From: Acidobacteriaceae bacterium
GTDB lineage: Bacteria; Acidobacteriota; Terriglobia; Terriglobales; Acidobacteriaceae
Assembly: GCA_003164255.1 (NCBI GenBank)
Contig: PLST01000198.1
Coordinates: 3,702-12,305, forward strand
DNA: 8,604 nt
Direction of reading: 5' to 3'
In this document: piece after piece, positions 1 to 5,688 of the stretch
How the letters are laid out: each line of letters begins with the position of its first letter
Numbering within the stretch: position 1 is the stretch's first letter
Notes under the pieces: generated by a model
Told to the model about the DNA's origin: nothing
The model's input: the letters and a program-made list of their open reading frames with translations, nothing else
The model's database searches: none
Translations under genes and position numbers: made by a program

Positions 1-1224
1 CGGGCGCGAAACCTGCGCGGATGGTACGGCAGTCTCATGGACAAATCTGCGCTGAAACACCAGAGCCGCCGCTCCGCGCAGGCGTGCAATGTCGCCATCG
101 TGGGTGGGCAAAATCTTCGGGGGCGTCCCGACCAGCGTCAGTTCTGCCGCTTCTTTCTCAATAATCGGTCCATAACGGTGCCACGCTGAGGTGATATCTC
201 CGGCAATGAAAATCACCTCGGGTGAAAGGCCCGCAATGATGGGCCCGAGTCCGCGCCCGATATGATGAGCCTGATCCGCAAGGGTTCGGACTGCAGCCTT
301 GTCGCCTTCTTCTGCCTTATTGAGCAGTTCGTTAAACGTGATAGCGGGACCCTTGGGCTGACGTTCCTGGTAGATCCTGAGAGCAGCCTGGCATGAAGCA
401 AAAGTCTCCCAGCAGCCGCGACGGCCGCAGGCGCAGCGGGCGCCGGAAGGATCCATTGAAAAGTGACCAAACTCCCCTGCCATTCCCTGATGGCCGGTGA
501 TGACCTGTCCATTGGCGAAGACCCCGGTTCCAACGCCCTCGGAGACCGTTACCAGCACAGCGTCGTTGATGCCATTGAGGCGTCCGAAGAGGAGCTCGGC
601 CAGCAGGCATGCGGTTGCGGCGTTCTCCATCCTCACGGCAAGCCCGGTCTCTTTTTCAATGAGTCCTCTCAAATCAAAGTCTGACCAGTGGAGATTTGGC
701 GCAAAGACCAGCCGTTGTGTGCCCGGATCGATTCGACCCGGAAGACTGATCCCGATGCCTTCGATCGACTTGGCGGGAAAGGCTTGCCGCAAACGCTCGA
801 TGCCGTCGGTCATCAGCCTGGTGGAAGCACCTGGATTCGAGGTGAGAGGGACCAACGAACGCGAAAGCATGCGGCCATTCAGGTCGATCACGGCAACGGT
901 GGCGAGCCTGGGATGAAGATCAACCGCGACGACAGCCAGATCTTCATTGAGCCCGAGCAGCGTAGGATGGCGTCCGCGCGCCAGGGTCGCGACTGCTCCT
1001 TCGCGCACCCATTTTTCCCGGATGAGCTGTTCCACGATTTGCGAAACTGTGCTCCTCTGCAGTCCGGAACTCCTTGCCAGATCCGCGCGCGAAAGCGGCT
1101 GGCCGGCGCGGATCAGCTCCAACACGATATTCCGGTTGATTCCTCGCGCAGTTTCGCTGGACGCAAGCTGAACATTGGTCAGATCGACGTGGCGAATGCC
1201 TTTGACATCTTGTCTGTCTTGCAA
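1..1224 (-). CDS. ROK-family transcriptional repressor (NagC/Mlc type), 3' end beyond the window
   Basis: Translating the minus strand from 1224 gives 408 codons with no stop. This is close to full length for ROK repressors (about 380-420 residues), so only a short C-terminal tail should be missing. A winged helix-turn-helix spans about residues 30-76 (LSRADLARSSGLQRSTVSQI at 44-63), followed by GRHPTLLGLN and the two-lobed ROK fold. The ROK zinc site is intact: H254 in GEFGHF, then C264, C266 and C271 in CACGRRGCWE, with the same spacing as in Mlc. Two sugar-kinase features are lost: the DxGxT phosphate loop reads DLHPR (102-106) and the catalytic Asp of the END motif is Ala (ENA, 200-202). 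It therefore should bind DNA and a sugar ligand but not phosphorylate it. The start is TTG at 1224; GGGAGAG lies 6 nt upstream, and no ATG or GTG lies between the upstream stop and the helix-turn-helix. It is divergent from the receptor gene. The effector cannot be read from sequence. Confidence 0.94.
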   Translation of the reverse strand, partial: MQDRQDVKGIRHVDLTNVQLASSETARGINRNIVLELIRAGQPLSRADLARSSGLQRSTVSQIVEQLIREKWVREGAVATLARGRHPTLLGLNEDLAVVAVDLHPRLATVAVIDLNGRMLSRSLVPLTSNPGASTRLMTDGIERLRQAFPAKSIEGIGISLPGRIDPGTQRLVFAPNLHWSDFDLRGLIEKETGLAVRMENAATACLLAELLFGRLNGINDAVLVTVSEGVGTGVFANGQVITGHQGMAGEFGHFSMDPSGARCACGRRGCWETFASCQAALRIYQERQPKGPAITFNELLNKAEEGDKAAVRTLADQAHHIGRGLGPIIAGLSPEVIFIAGDITSAWHRYGPIIEKEAAELTLVGTPPKILPTHDGDIARLRGAAALVFQRRFVHETAVPSAQVSRP

Positions 1225-1230
1225 CTGTTT

Positions 1231-1237
1231 CTCTCCC
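1231..1237 (-). promoter_or_regulatory. Ribosome binding site deciding the TTG start of the ROK gene
   Basis: Read on the minus strand this is GGGAGAG, followed by the six bases AAACAG and then TTG at 1224. The spacing is ideal, and no other start codon in frame has a comparable site. This supports a TTG start giving MQDRQDVKGIRHVDL. Confidence 0.7.
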
Positions 1238-1261
1238 GCAAACCGCTCCGTACGCGCTCCG

Positions 1262-1292
1262 CAGTGGCCAGTGGTCAGTTGTCAGTGGTCAG
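1262..1292. repeat. Heptamer tandem repeat, four copies plus a partial copy
   Basis: Consecutive 7-base units read CAGTGGC, CAGTGGT, CAGTTGT, CAGTGGT and then a partial CAG. The repeat starts 38 bases upstream of the ROK start codon, so it probably lies in that gene's untranslated leader. Degenerate heptamer arrays of this kind recur between genes in some bacterial genomes. I recall similar CAGTGGT runs from acidobacteria, but cannot verify this here. Confidence 0.8.
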
Positions 1293-1332
1293 AAATAGCG
1301 CGATATGGGGTTTGTTGGTTCCCACCCGGATG

Positions 1333-1341
1333 ATCTTACCA
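1333..1341 (-). promoter_or_regulatory. Possible extended -10 promoter element for the ROK gene
   Basis: On the minus strand this reads TGGTAAGAT, matching an extended -10 (TGnTAnnAT type). I see no good -35 hexamer 16-18 bases further upstream. A second weak candidate, TATGAT, lies at 1399-1394. If the first is used, the leader is about 100 nt and contains the heptamer repeat. Confidence 0.25.
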
Positions 1342-1411
1342 ATCCATCCCTTGCTCCTGTGACCGCATCGAATTGCGCAAACTCCGAAAAACAATCATAT
1401 CTTGATGCGGA

Positions 1412-1448
1412 AGCCGAACTGCATTCGAATGGAATGCCGACTACGGCT
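1412..1448. repeat. Palindromic hairpin with a perfect 10-base palindrome at its core
   Basis: GCATTC (1421-1426) pairs with GAATGC (1432-1437) across five bases. An outer stem AGCCG (1412-1416) pairs with CGGCT (1444-1448). CATTCGAATG at 1422-1431 is itself a perfect palindrome. It could be an operator for one of the regulators or an RNA hairpin; the sequence alone does not decide. Confidence 0.5.
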
Positions 1449-1521
1449 CAGCCTGACTTCTCCGGCAGGGATTGTTTGTTTCCTTGCGTGGCAGAGGAAG
1501 CAGAGAAATCCAGCGCCAAGT

Positions 1522-1584
1522 GCCAGGGTCCCTTTTTTTCTTTGCTCTAGAGTCGCATTAGCGCCCTCAGAGCGGGAACCTGGC
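1522..1584. repeat. Long-spaced inverted repeat with nested stems
   Basis: GCCAGGGTCCC (1522-1532) and GGGAACCTGGC (1574-1584) are inverted copies matching at 10 of 11 positions, separated by 41 bases. Nested inside are GCTCT (1544-1548) with AGAGC (1569-1573), the second directly abutting the outer stem, and CGC/GCG around ATTA (1554-1563). An 11-base pyrimidine stretch, TTTTTTTCTTT (1533-1543), bulges on the left side only. It ends 85 bases before the receptor start. It may be a structured regulatory element or a small repeat remnant. It lacks the form of a terminator, since the T-run lies inside the structure. Confidence 0.45.
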
Positions 1585-1611
1585 GTCTGGAGGTGGATTT
1601 TTTGTTTGAAC

Positions 1612-1627
1612 GTTAACTGTCGTTAAC
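1612..1627. promoter_or_regulatory. Paired GTTAAC sites, candidate operator of the receptor promoter
   Basis: The heptamer CGTTAAC occurs at 1611-1617 and again at 1621-1627, exactly 10 bases apart, so both face the same side of the helix. Each GTTAAC is a perfect palindrome, and AACGTT at 1609-1614 is a third overlapping palindrome with a central CpG, as LacI-family operators often have. The sites sit over the expected -35 region of the receptor promoter, a usual place for repressor or activator control. Which regulator binds is not shown; the local ROK and LacI proteins are both candidates. Confidence 0.45.
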
Positions 1628-1636
1628 CAGAGCTGT

Positions 1637-1645
1637 TGGTATGAT
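1637..1645 (+). promoter_or_regulatory. Extended -10 promoter element of the receptor gene
   Basis: TGGTATGAT fits an extended -10 (TGnTATGAT), with five of six matches to TATAAT. The -35 region, around 1617-1622, is poor, as is common for extended -10 promoters. Transcription would begin near 1652, leaving a short leader of about 17 nt that contains little more than the ribosome binding site. Confidence 0.5.
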
Positions 1646-1656
1646 TTCGGTCAATC

Positions 1657-1662
1657 AGGAGG
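1657..1662 (+). promoter_or_regulatory. Ribosome binding site of the receptor gene
   Basis: A perfect AGGAGG lies six bases before the ATG at 1669. Two ATG codons follow in tandem (1669 and 1672), and the spacing suits either. This strong site supports the long N-terminus over later in-frame starts such as GTG at 1738. Confidence 0.8.
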
Positions 1663-1668
1663 CAATCA

Positions 1669-4600
1669 ATGATGGAAAACACTCGCTATCTTAAACAGAA
1701 TGCTGAGACAATTCGCCAAATCAGAGCCGGGCATTCTGTGGGTGCACGCACGGAGAGCAGGCGACATGCGGAAGGTCCGCAGAACAATCGGCGTCGCCGA
1801 ATAAGCGGTACCGGACTGTTGTTGCTGGCGCTGGCGTTTCTGCTGATGGTTCCAGCGCTCCGGGTCTTTGCCCAGAATGACACCGGTAGCGTGGTTGGCG
1901 CCATTCAGGACACGTCAGGCGCGGTTGTGCCCGGCGCCTCCATCAGCGTGCTCAACAAGGCGACTGGAGCGTCGTTCACCACGACTACGGACAACAGCGG
2001 TGAGTACGAAGTACCGTCGCTGCACACGGGAGTTTACAAGATCTCCGCTGAGCATTCAGGCTTCAGCACGGCGGTCGCTGACAACATTACCGTTTCCGTC
2101 GGCGCCCGCCAGCGTATCGACCTGAAGCTGGAAATTGGCAAGACCGCAGTTACCGTTGAAGTGACCGACGTGGCTTTGCAGCTGGAAACCGAAACCAGCG
2201 AAAACGGCGAGACCGTCACCGGTTACCAGACCGCAGCCTTCCCCCTGGTCAGCCGGAATTACTCTGACCTTCTGGCGCTGGTTCCGGGATCGCGCCAAGC
2301 GCCCACCGCCGCCATCACCAGTTCCATCAACAGCCTGGCGCGCGCCGGCGCCTATAACGTGAACGGCCAGCGCAGCATGTTCAACAACTTCATGCTCGAC
2401 GGTCTCGACAACAACGCGTACGGCGAGAGCAACCAGGGATTTGACAACCAGATCATCGCTGTTCCGCCGGACTCGGTCGCCCAATGGGAAGTTGTGACCA
2501 ACAACGAGAACGCTGAATACGGACGTGGATCCGGCGCCACCGTCAATGTGGCTTCGGCTAGCGGCACCAACAGCATCCACGCATTGGCGTACGAGTTCAT
2601 CCGCAACACCGATCTCAACGCACCGGGCTTCTTCAAGCCAAAGTTGATTGGCAGTTCGGGCACGATCCAACCGTTCGTCAAGCCTGCGTTTAACCGTAAC
2701 CAGTATGGAATTAATTTCGGCGGTCCGCTCGTCAAGGACAAGCTCTTCTACTTCATAGATTGGGAGGGTTTCCGCCAAACACTGAAGCCGCTTACCGTCT
2801 ATACGCTGCCTACGCAGAATGAGCTCAACGGCATCCTCGTGGTCCCGGTCAGGAACCCCGTGACGGGTGTGGTTTATCCGGCCAACACGGCAATTCCGAC
2901 GGGCGCCATCAACCCGCTCTCGCTGCAGGTCATCTCCTATTTCCAGAAGATCACCGCGCTGCCCACAAGCGGACTCGCCACCACAGGCCTGAACCAGGAT
3001 GACTATGCGGTGGAAGCGCCGTTTACCGACAAGTCAGACAAGGGCGACCTTCGTCTCGACTACCACCAGAATGCAAACACGTCGTGGTTTCTGCGGATCA
3101 GTGACCGCAAGGAAACGGGCGTGAACTATCCGACCATTCCACTTCCGCTTGACGGCACGCAGAACGGCAAAATCCGAATTCTGGACCAGCAGATCGCCCT
3201 CGGATATACGCAGCTATTGGGCCCCAACAAGGTTCTGGATGCGCGTGTCGGCCTATCCCGCACGAAGGCCGGCAAGTTCACCCTCTCCATCGGCCAGAAT
3301 GACTTCACCATCCCCGGACTGCAAACCGTGCCCACGGCCATTGAGGGCGGCCTGCCTCAGATCACCATTACCGGCTTCCAGGCCTTCGGACGCCAGACGA
3401 CCAACCCACAGTGGCAGGATCCGGCTTTGCTCGATCCCAAGGTGAACTTCACCTGGATCGTTGGCAAGCATTCGCTCAAATTCGGTTATGAGTACGAGCA
3501 GACCTGGATGGCGGTCAACGACAACAATCCGCTCTACGGCTCCTTCACGTACGCTGGTGGCTTCAGCAACTGCCCGGCATCAGCCAGCACTTCCACCGTC
3601 ACCTGCACCGGCGCAGCCAACGTGACCGACAACTATGTCGCTGACTTCCTGTTCGGCAACACCAACAGCTACTCGCTGGCCAATTACTTTGTCGCCCACC
3701 TGATCCAGCATATGCACAGCGTTTATGCGCAGGACGATTGGAAGATCGCTCCGCGCCTCACCTTGAACCTGGGCCTGCGCTGGGAGTACGGCTCGCCTTA
3801 TTCGGAGCTGCACAACAACCTCTCAAACTGGGACCCCGGAGCGCAGACCGTGGATACCATTACCCCCGGCGCAACTGCGGGCAACGGCATTACGCCGGTC
3901 AGCCCGGGCGGCGTCTATGGCAAGACACTGGTGAATCCCGACTTGGGCGACTACGGCCCGCGCGTCGGCTTCGCCTATGAGGTAGCGCCCACAACTTCGG
4001 TGCGCGGTGGCTTTGGCATGGGCTATGTGCATTACACCCGCGCCGGCTCGGGAGACATCCTGGGCATCAACGCTCCGCAGGCCCAGTTCGCCAATGTTAC
4101 GCAGATCACACCGACAGCCACAAATCATTGCAGCACGCCGCTACCGGCGCAGATCATTGCCGTCAACACCACAGTGCCGAGCTGCTATGCCACTGCCGAT
4201 CAGGGCTATCCATCCGGGCTCGTCACCACATTCAACCCGGCCACTGACAACATTACCTATATCCCTAAAAACACGAGGGACAGCTACGTCGAGAGCTGGT
4301 ACCTCGATGTGCAGCAACAATTGGGGAAAAATATCGTAGCCGATTTGGGCTACGTGGGCAGCCACGGCGTCAAGTTGCAGGGCTTCATCGATGCGAACCA
4401 GAAGAATCCCGCAAACGGCTTCGCGCGCCCCTTTGCCAACTGGCCCAGCGACATCACCGCTGCAATCAATGAATTCCATTCAAACTTCAACGCACTGCAG
4501 TTCCGCTATCAGCAGCAATTGGTCGGCGGTCTCACGTTGCTGAACTCCTTCACATGGGAGCACTCTCTCGACAACGCTTCTGCGTCACTTGAGGGCAACA

Positions 4601-5322
4601 CGCCGTCGCCGCAGGACGGGAATAACATCGCCGCTGACTACGGGCAGTCGGACTATAACCTTCCGATCGCCAACATCACCAGCCTGGTCTACGATCTGCC
4701 CTTCGGGCATGAGAGGAAGTACCTCGCCACCATGAATCCGGCAGCAGACGCCGTGTTGGGAGGCTGGCAGCTGAGCGCCATCAATACTGCGCAGGCCGGC
4801 ACGCCGTTCAATCTTACCTACTCGCCCGCTTCTGCCACGCTCGTCTCTCCGCAGCTTGCGGCGACTTACCGCGGACTGAACGAGTACCGCCCGAACCGCG
4901 TTCCCGGAGCGCACGTAACCCAGGGCCGCTCTGTCGTAGCGGCCAACACTGGCTACATCACGTACGTCAACTACAACGCCTTCACGCTGCCGGCCACCAA
5001 GAACGCCAGCGGCACGCTGCTGAGCCCCTTTGGCAATGCGTCGCGCAATCCCGGACGCACTCCGGCCTTCAACGAAACCGATTTGAGCCTCAACAAGCGG
5101 TTCAACCTTCCGGTGGAGAACATGAAGATCGAGTTCCGAAGCGAGTTTTATAACATCTTCAATCACACCAACTTCTACCTGCCATCGAGTGGCCTGGGCG
5201 GCACTTTGTCCTCCTACAGCTCGGGCGGCACACTCAACGCCACCAATCCAACCAGCGGCGGCGTTATCTCCAGCACCTTCGAGCCTCGCATTATTCAGTT
5301 CGGCCTCAAGGTTATTTACTAA
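1669..5322 (+). CDS. TonB-dependent receptor with N-terminal carboxypeptidase-regulatory-like domain
   Basis: An outer-membrane beta-barrel receptor of 1,217 residues, probably for an energy-coupled substrate such as an oligosaccharide; the substrate cannot be read. In order: an unusually long basic N-terminus (1-44, ending in RRRR), a hydrophobic signal core (about 48-62) with likely cleavage after VFA68, and a carboxypeptidase-regulatory-like beta-sandwich (about 72-155). A plug-like region follows, with NVNGQRS (230-236) and SGTNSIHALAYEFIRN (298-313), then the barrel, with NQYGINFGGPL (344-354), KDKLFYFIDWEGF (356-368), the YVGSHG strand and EFYNIFNHTNF (1159-1169). It ends in QFGLKVIY with a terminal aromatic residue, typical of barrel insertion signals. 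I see no convincing TonB box, so dependence on TonB is inferred from family. The mature chain has four cysteines as two close pairs (635/646 and 821/839), probably in surface loops. It is monocistronic, closed by a strong terminator. Confidence 0.92.
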   Translation: MMENTRYLKQNAETIRQIRAGHSVGARTESRRHAEGPQNNRRRRISGTGLLLLALAFLLMVPALRVFAQNDTGSVVGAIQDTSGAVVPGASISVLNKATGASFTTTTDNSGEYEVPSLHTGVYKISAEHSGFSTAVADNITVSVGARQRIDLKLEIGKTAVTVEVTDVALQLETETSENGETVTGYQTAAFPLVSRNYSDLLALVPGSRQAPTAAITSSINSLARAGAYNVNGQRSMFNNFMLDGLDNNAYGESNQGFDNQIIAVPPDSVAQWEVVTNNENAEYGRGSGATVNVASASGTNSIHALAYEFIRNTDLNAPGFFKPKLIGSSGTIQPFVKPAFNRNQYGINFGGPLVKDKLFYFIDWEGFRQTLKPLTVYTLPTQNELNGILVVPVRNPVTGVVYPANTAIPTGAINPLSLQVISYFQKITALPTSGLATTGLNQDDYAVEAPFTDKSDKGDLRLDYHQNANTSWFLRISDRKETGVNYPTIPLPLDGTQNGKIRILDQQIALGYTQLLGPNKVLDARVGLSRTKAGKFTLSIGQNDFTIPGLQTVPTAIEGGLPQITITGFQAFGRQTTNPQWQDPALLDPKVNFTWIVGKHSLKFGYEYEQTWMAVNDNNPLYGSFTYAGGFSNCPASASTSTVTCTGAANVTDNYVADFLFGNTNSYSLANYFVAHLIQHMHSVYAQDDWKIAPRLTLNLGLRWEYGSPYSELHNNLSNWDPGAQTVDTITPGATAGNGITPVSPGGVYGKTLVNPDLGDYGPRVGFAYEVAPTTSVRGGFGMGYVHYTRAGSGDILGINAPQAQFANVTQITPTATNHCSTPLPAQIIAVNTTVPSCYATADQGYPSGLVTTFNPATDNITYIPKNTRDSYVESWYLDVQQQLGKNIVADLGYVGSHGVKLQGFIDANQKNPANGFARPFANWPSDITAAINEFHSNFNALQFRYQQQLVGGLTLLNSFTWEHSLDNASASLEGNTPSPQDGNNIAADYGQSDYNLPIANITSLVYDLPFGHERKYLATMNPAADAVLGGWQLSAINTAQAGTPFNLTYSPASATLVSPQLAATYRGLNEYRPNRVPGAHVTQGRSVVAANTGYITYVNYNAFTLPATKNASGTLLSPFGNASRNPGRTPAFNETDLSLNKRFNLPVENMKIEFRSEFYNIFNHTNFYLPSSGLGGTLSSYSSGGTLNATNPTSGGVISSTFEPRIIQFGLKVIY

Positions 5323-5337
5323 CCTGAGATTCGCGTT

Positions 5338-5377
5338 TGCGCCGGTCACGTCGTTCGTGGCCGGCGCATTTTCTTTT
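5338..5377 (+). terminator. Rho-independent terminator of the receptor gene
   Basis: GCGCCGGTCACG (5339-5350) pairs with CGTGGCCGGCGC (5356-5367) across the loop TCGTT. This gives a 12-bp stem with one G-U pair, extended by a T-A pair at the base. ATTTTCTTTT follows at once. It begins 15 bases after the receptor stop codon and separates the receptor from glpD. Confidence 0.92.
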
Positions 5378-5626
5378 GGGGCACTTTGTGCCGCGGCAGC
5401 TTTCACGCACTCAGAGTGGCGGACTGAATTCATGCGTGATAAAGTTGAATCAGCAGAGCGCCCGGATCATCGGTCCGGCGGCCCTGCACTCGAGACCGCG
5501 GCGAATCGGCCCTCGGACTCACCTCCCCAAGAGACCAGAGATGGGGCGGAACAACTAAACCTCAACCAGGTTCAAGACAGCGCATCGGCATGCGTCGCGG
5601 CTTTTTGCCGTTGCCTCGCACGCTGC

Positions 5627-5643
5627 GAAACGCGCTTCGCGTT
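5627..5643. promoter_or_regulatory. Candidate operator or hairpin in front of glpD
   Basis: AACGCG (5629-5634) and CGCGTT (5638-5643) are perfect inverted arms around CTT. Overlapping them, GAAACGCGCTTC (5627-5638) is symmetrical at five of six pairs about a CGCG core. LacI-family operators are short CpG-centred palindromes of this general kind. Placement 46 bases before the glpD start is plausible for control by the downstream LacI protein, but this is only an inference. Confidence 0.3.
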
Positions 5644-5677
5644 GAGACACGTTGTAAACCTTCATCTCGCAGACAGA

Positions 5678-5684
5678 AAGGGAG
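5678..5684 (+). promoter_or_regulatory. Ribosome binding site deciding the GTG start of glpD
   Basis: AAGGGAG precedes GTG at 5689 by four bases, a tight but workable spacing. It favours GTG 5689 over the in-frame ATG at 5590. The protein then begins MNTREQILSEL, close to the usual beginning of this family just ahead of the FAD-binding strand. Confidence 0.75.
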
Positions 5685-5688
5685 AATT

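Larger units (their letters stand above)
1225..1668. other. Divergent intergenic region between the ROK repressor and the receptor
   Basis: This 444-base stretch holds no credible gene. The short plus-strand ORFs in it have no ribosome binding site or recognisable protein features. It carries, from left to right, the ROK ribosome binding site, a heptamer tandem repeat (1262-1292), a possible minus-strand extended -10 element (1333-1341), a palindromic hairpin (1412-1448), a two-armed inverted repeat with nested stems (1522-1584) and the receptor promoter with paired GTTAAC sites (1612-1645). It must contain the promoters of both flanking genes. Its length and repeat content suggest more regulation than a minimal divergent promoter. 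Confidence 0.8.
5378..5688 (+). other. Gene-free leader region upstream of glpD
   Basis: About 310 bases without a credible gene lie between the terminator and glpD. I see no recognised riboswitch or RNA gene and no clear -10/-35 pair. Small symmetrical elements are present: GGCAC/GTGCC (5380-5392), AACCT/AGGTT spaced by five (5558-5572), CGCAT/ATGCG (5581-5594), CGGC/GCCG around five T (5598-5610) and AACGCG/CGCGTT (5629-5643). The glpD promoter must lie here. The open frame from an ATG at 5590 into glpD lacks a ribosome binding site and looks like chance read-through. Confidence 0.6.

Noticed and set aside
1262..1292. Possible CRISPR-like array
   Set aside because: The units are only seven bases long and contiguous with no spacers, so it is a simple tandem repeat.
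688..1362. A 224-codon plus-strand open frame overlapping the left part of the window
   Set aside because: It is antisense to the ROK gene, whose minus-strand frame has every family motif. The plus-strand product shows no recognisable domain.
4585..5433. A 282-codon minus-strand open frame, with a similar 240-codon one at 2056-2778
   Set aside because: Both lie antisense within or across the receptor, have no ribosome binding site or family motif, and have the composition expected from reading a GC-rich gene backwards.
5590..5688. A 33-residue N-terminal extension of glpD from ATG 5590
   Set aside because: No ribosome binding site precedes that ATG, the extension is arginine-rich and unlike the family, and GTG 5689 has a purine-rich site and gives a normal N-terminus.
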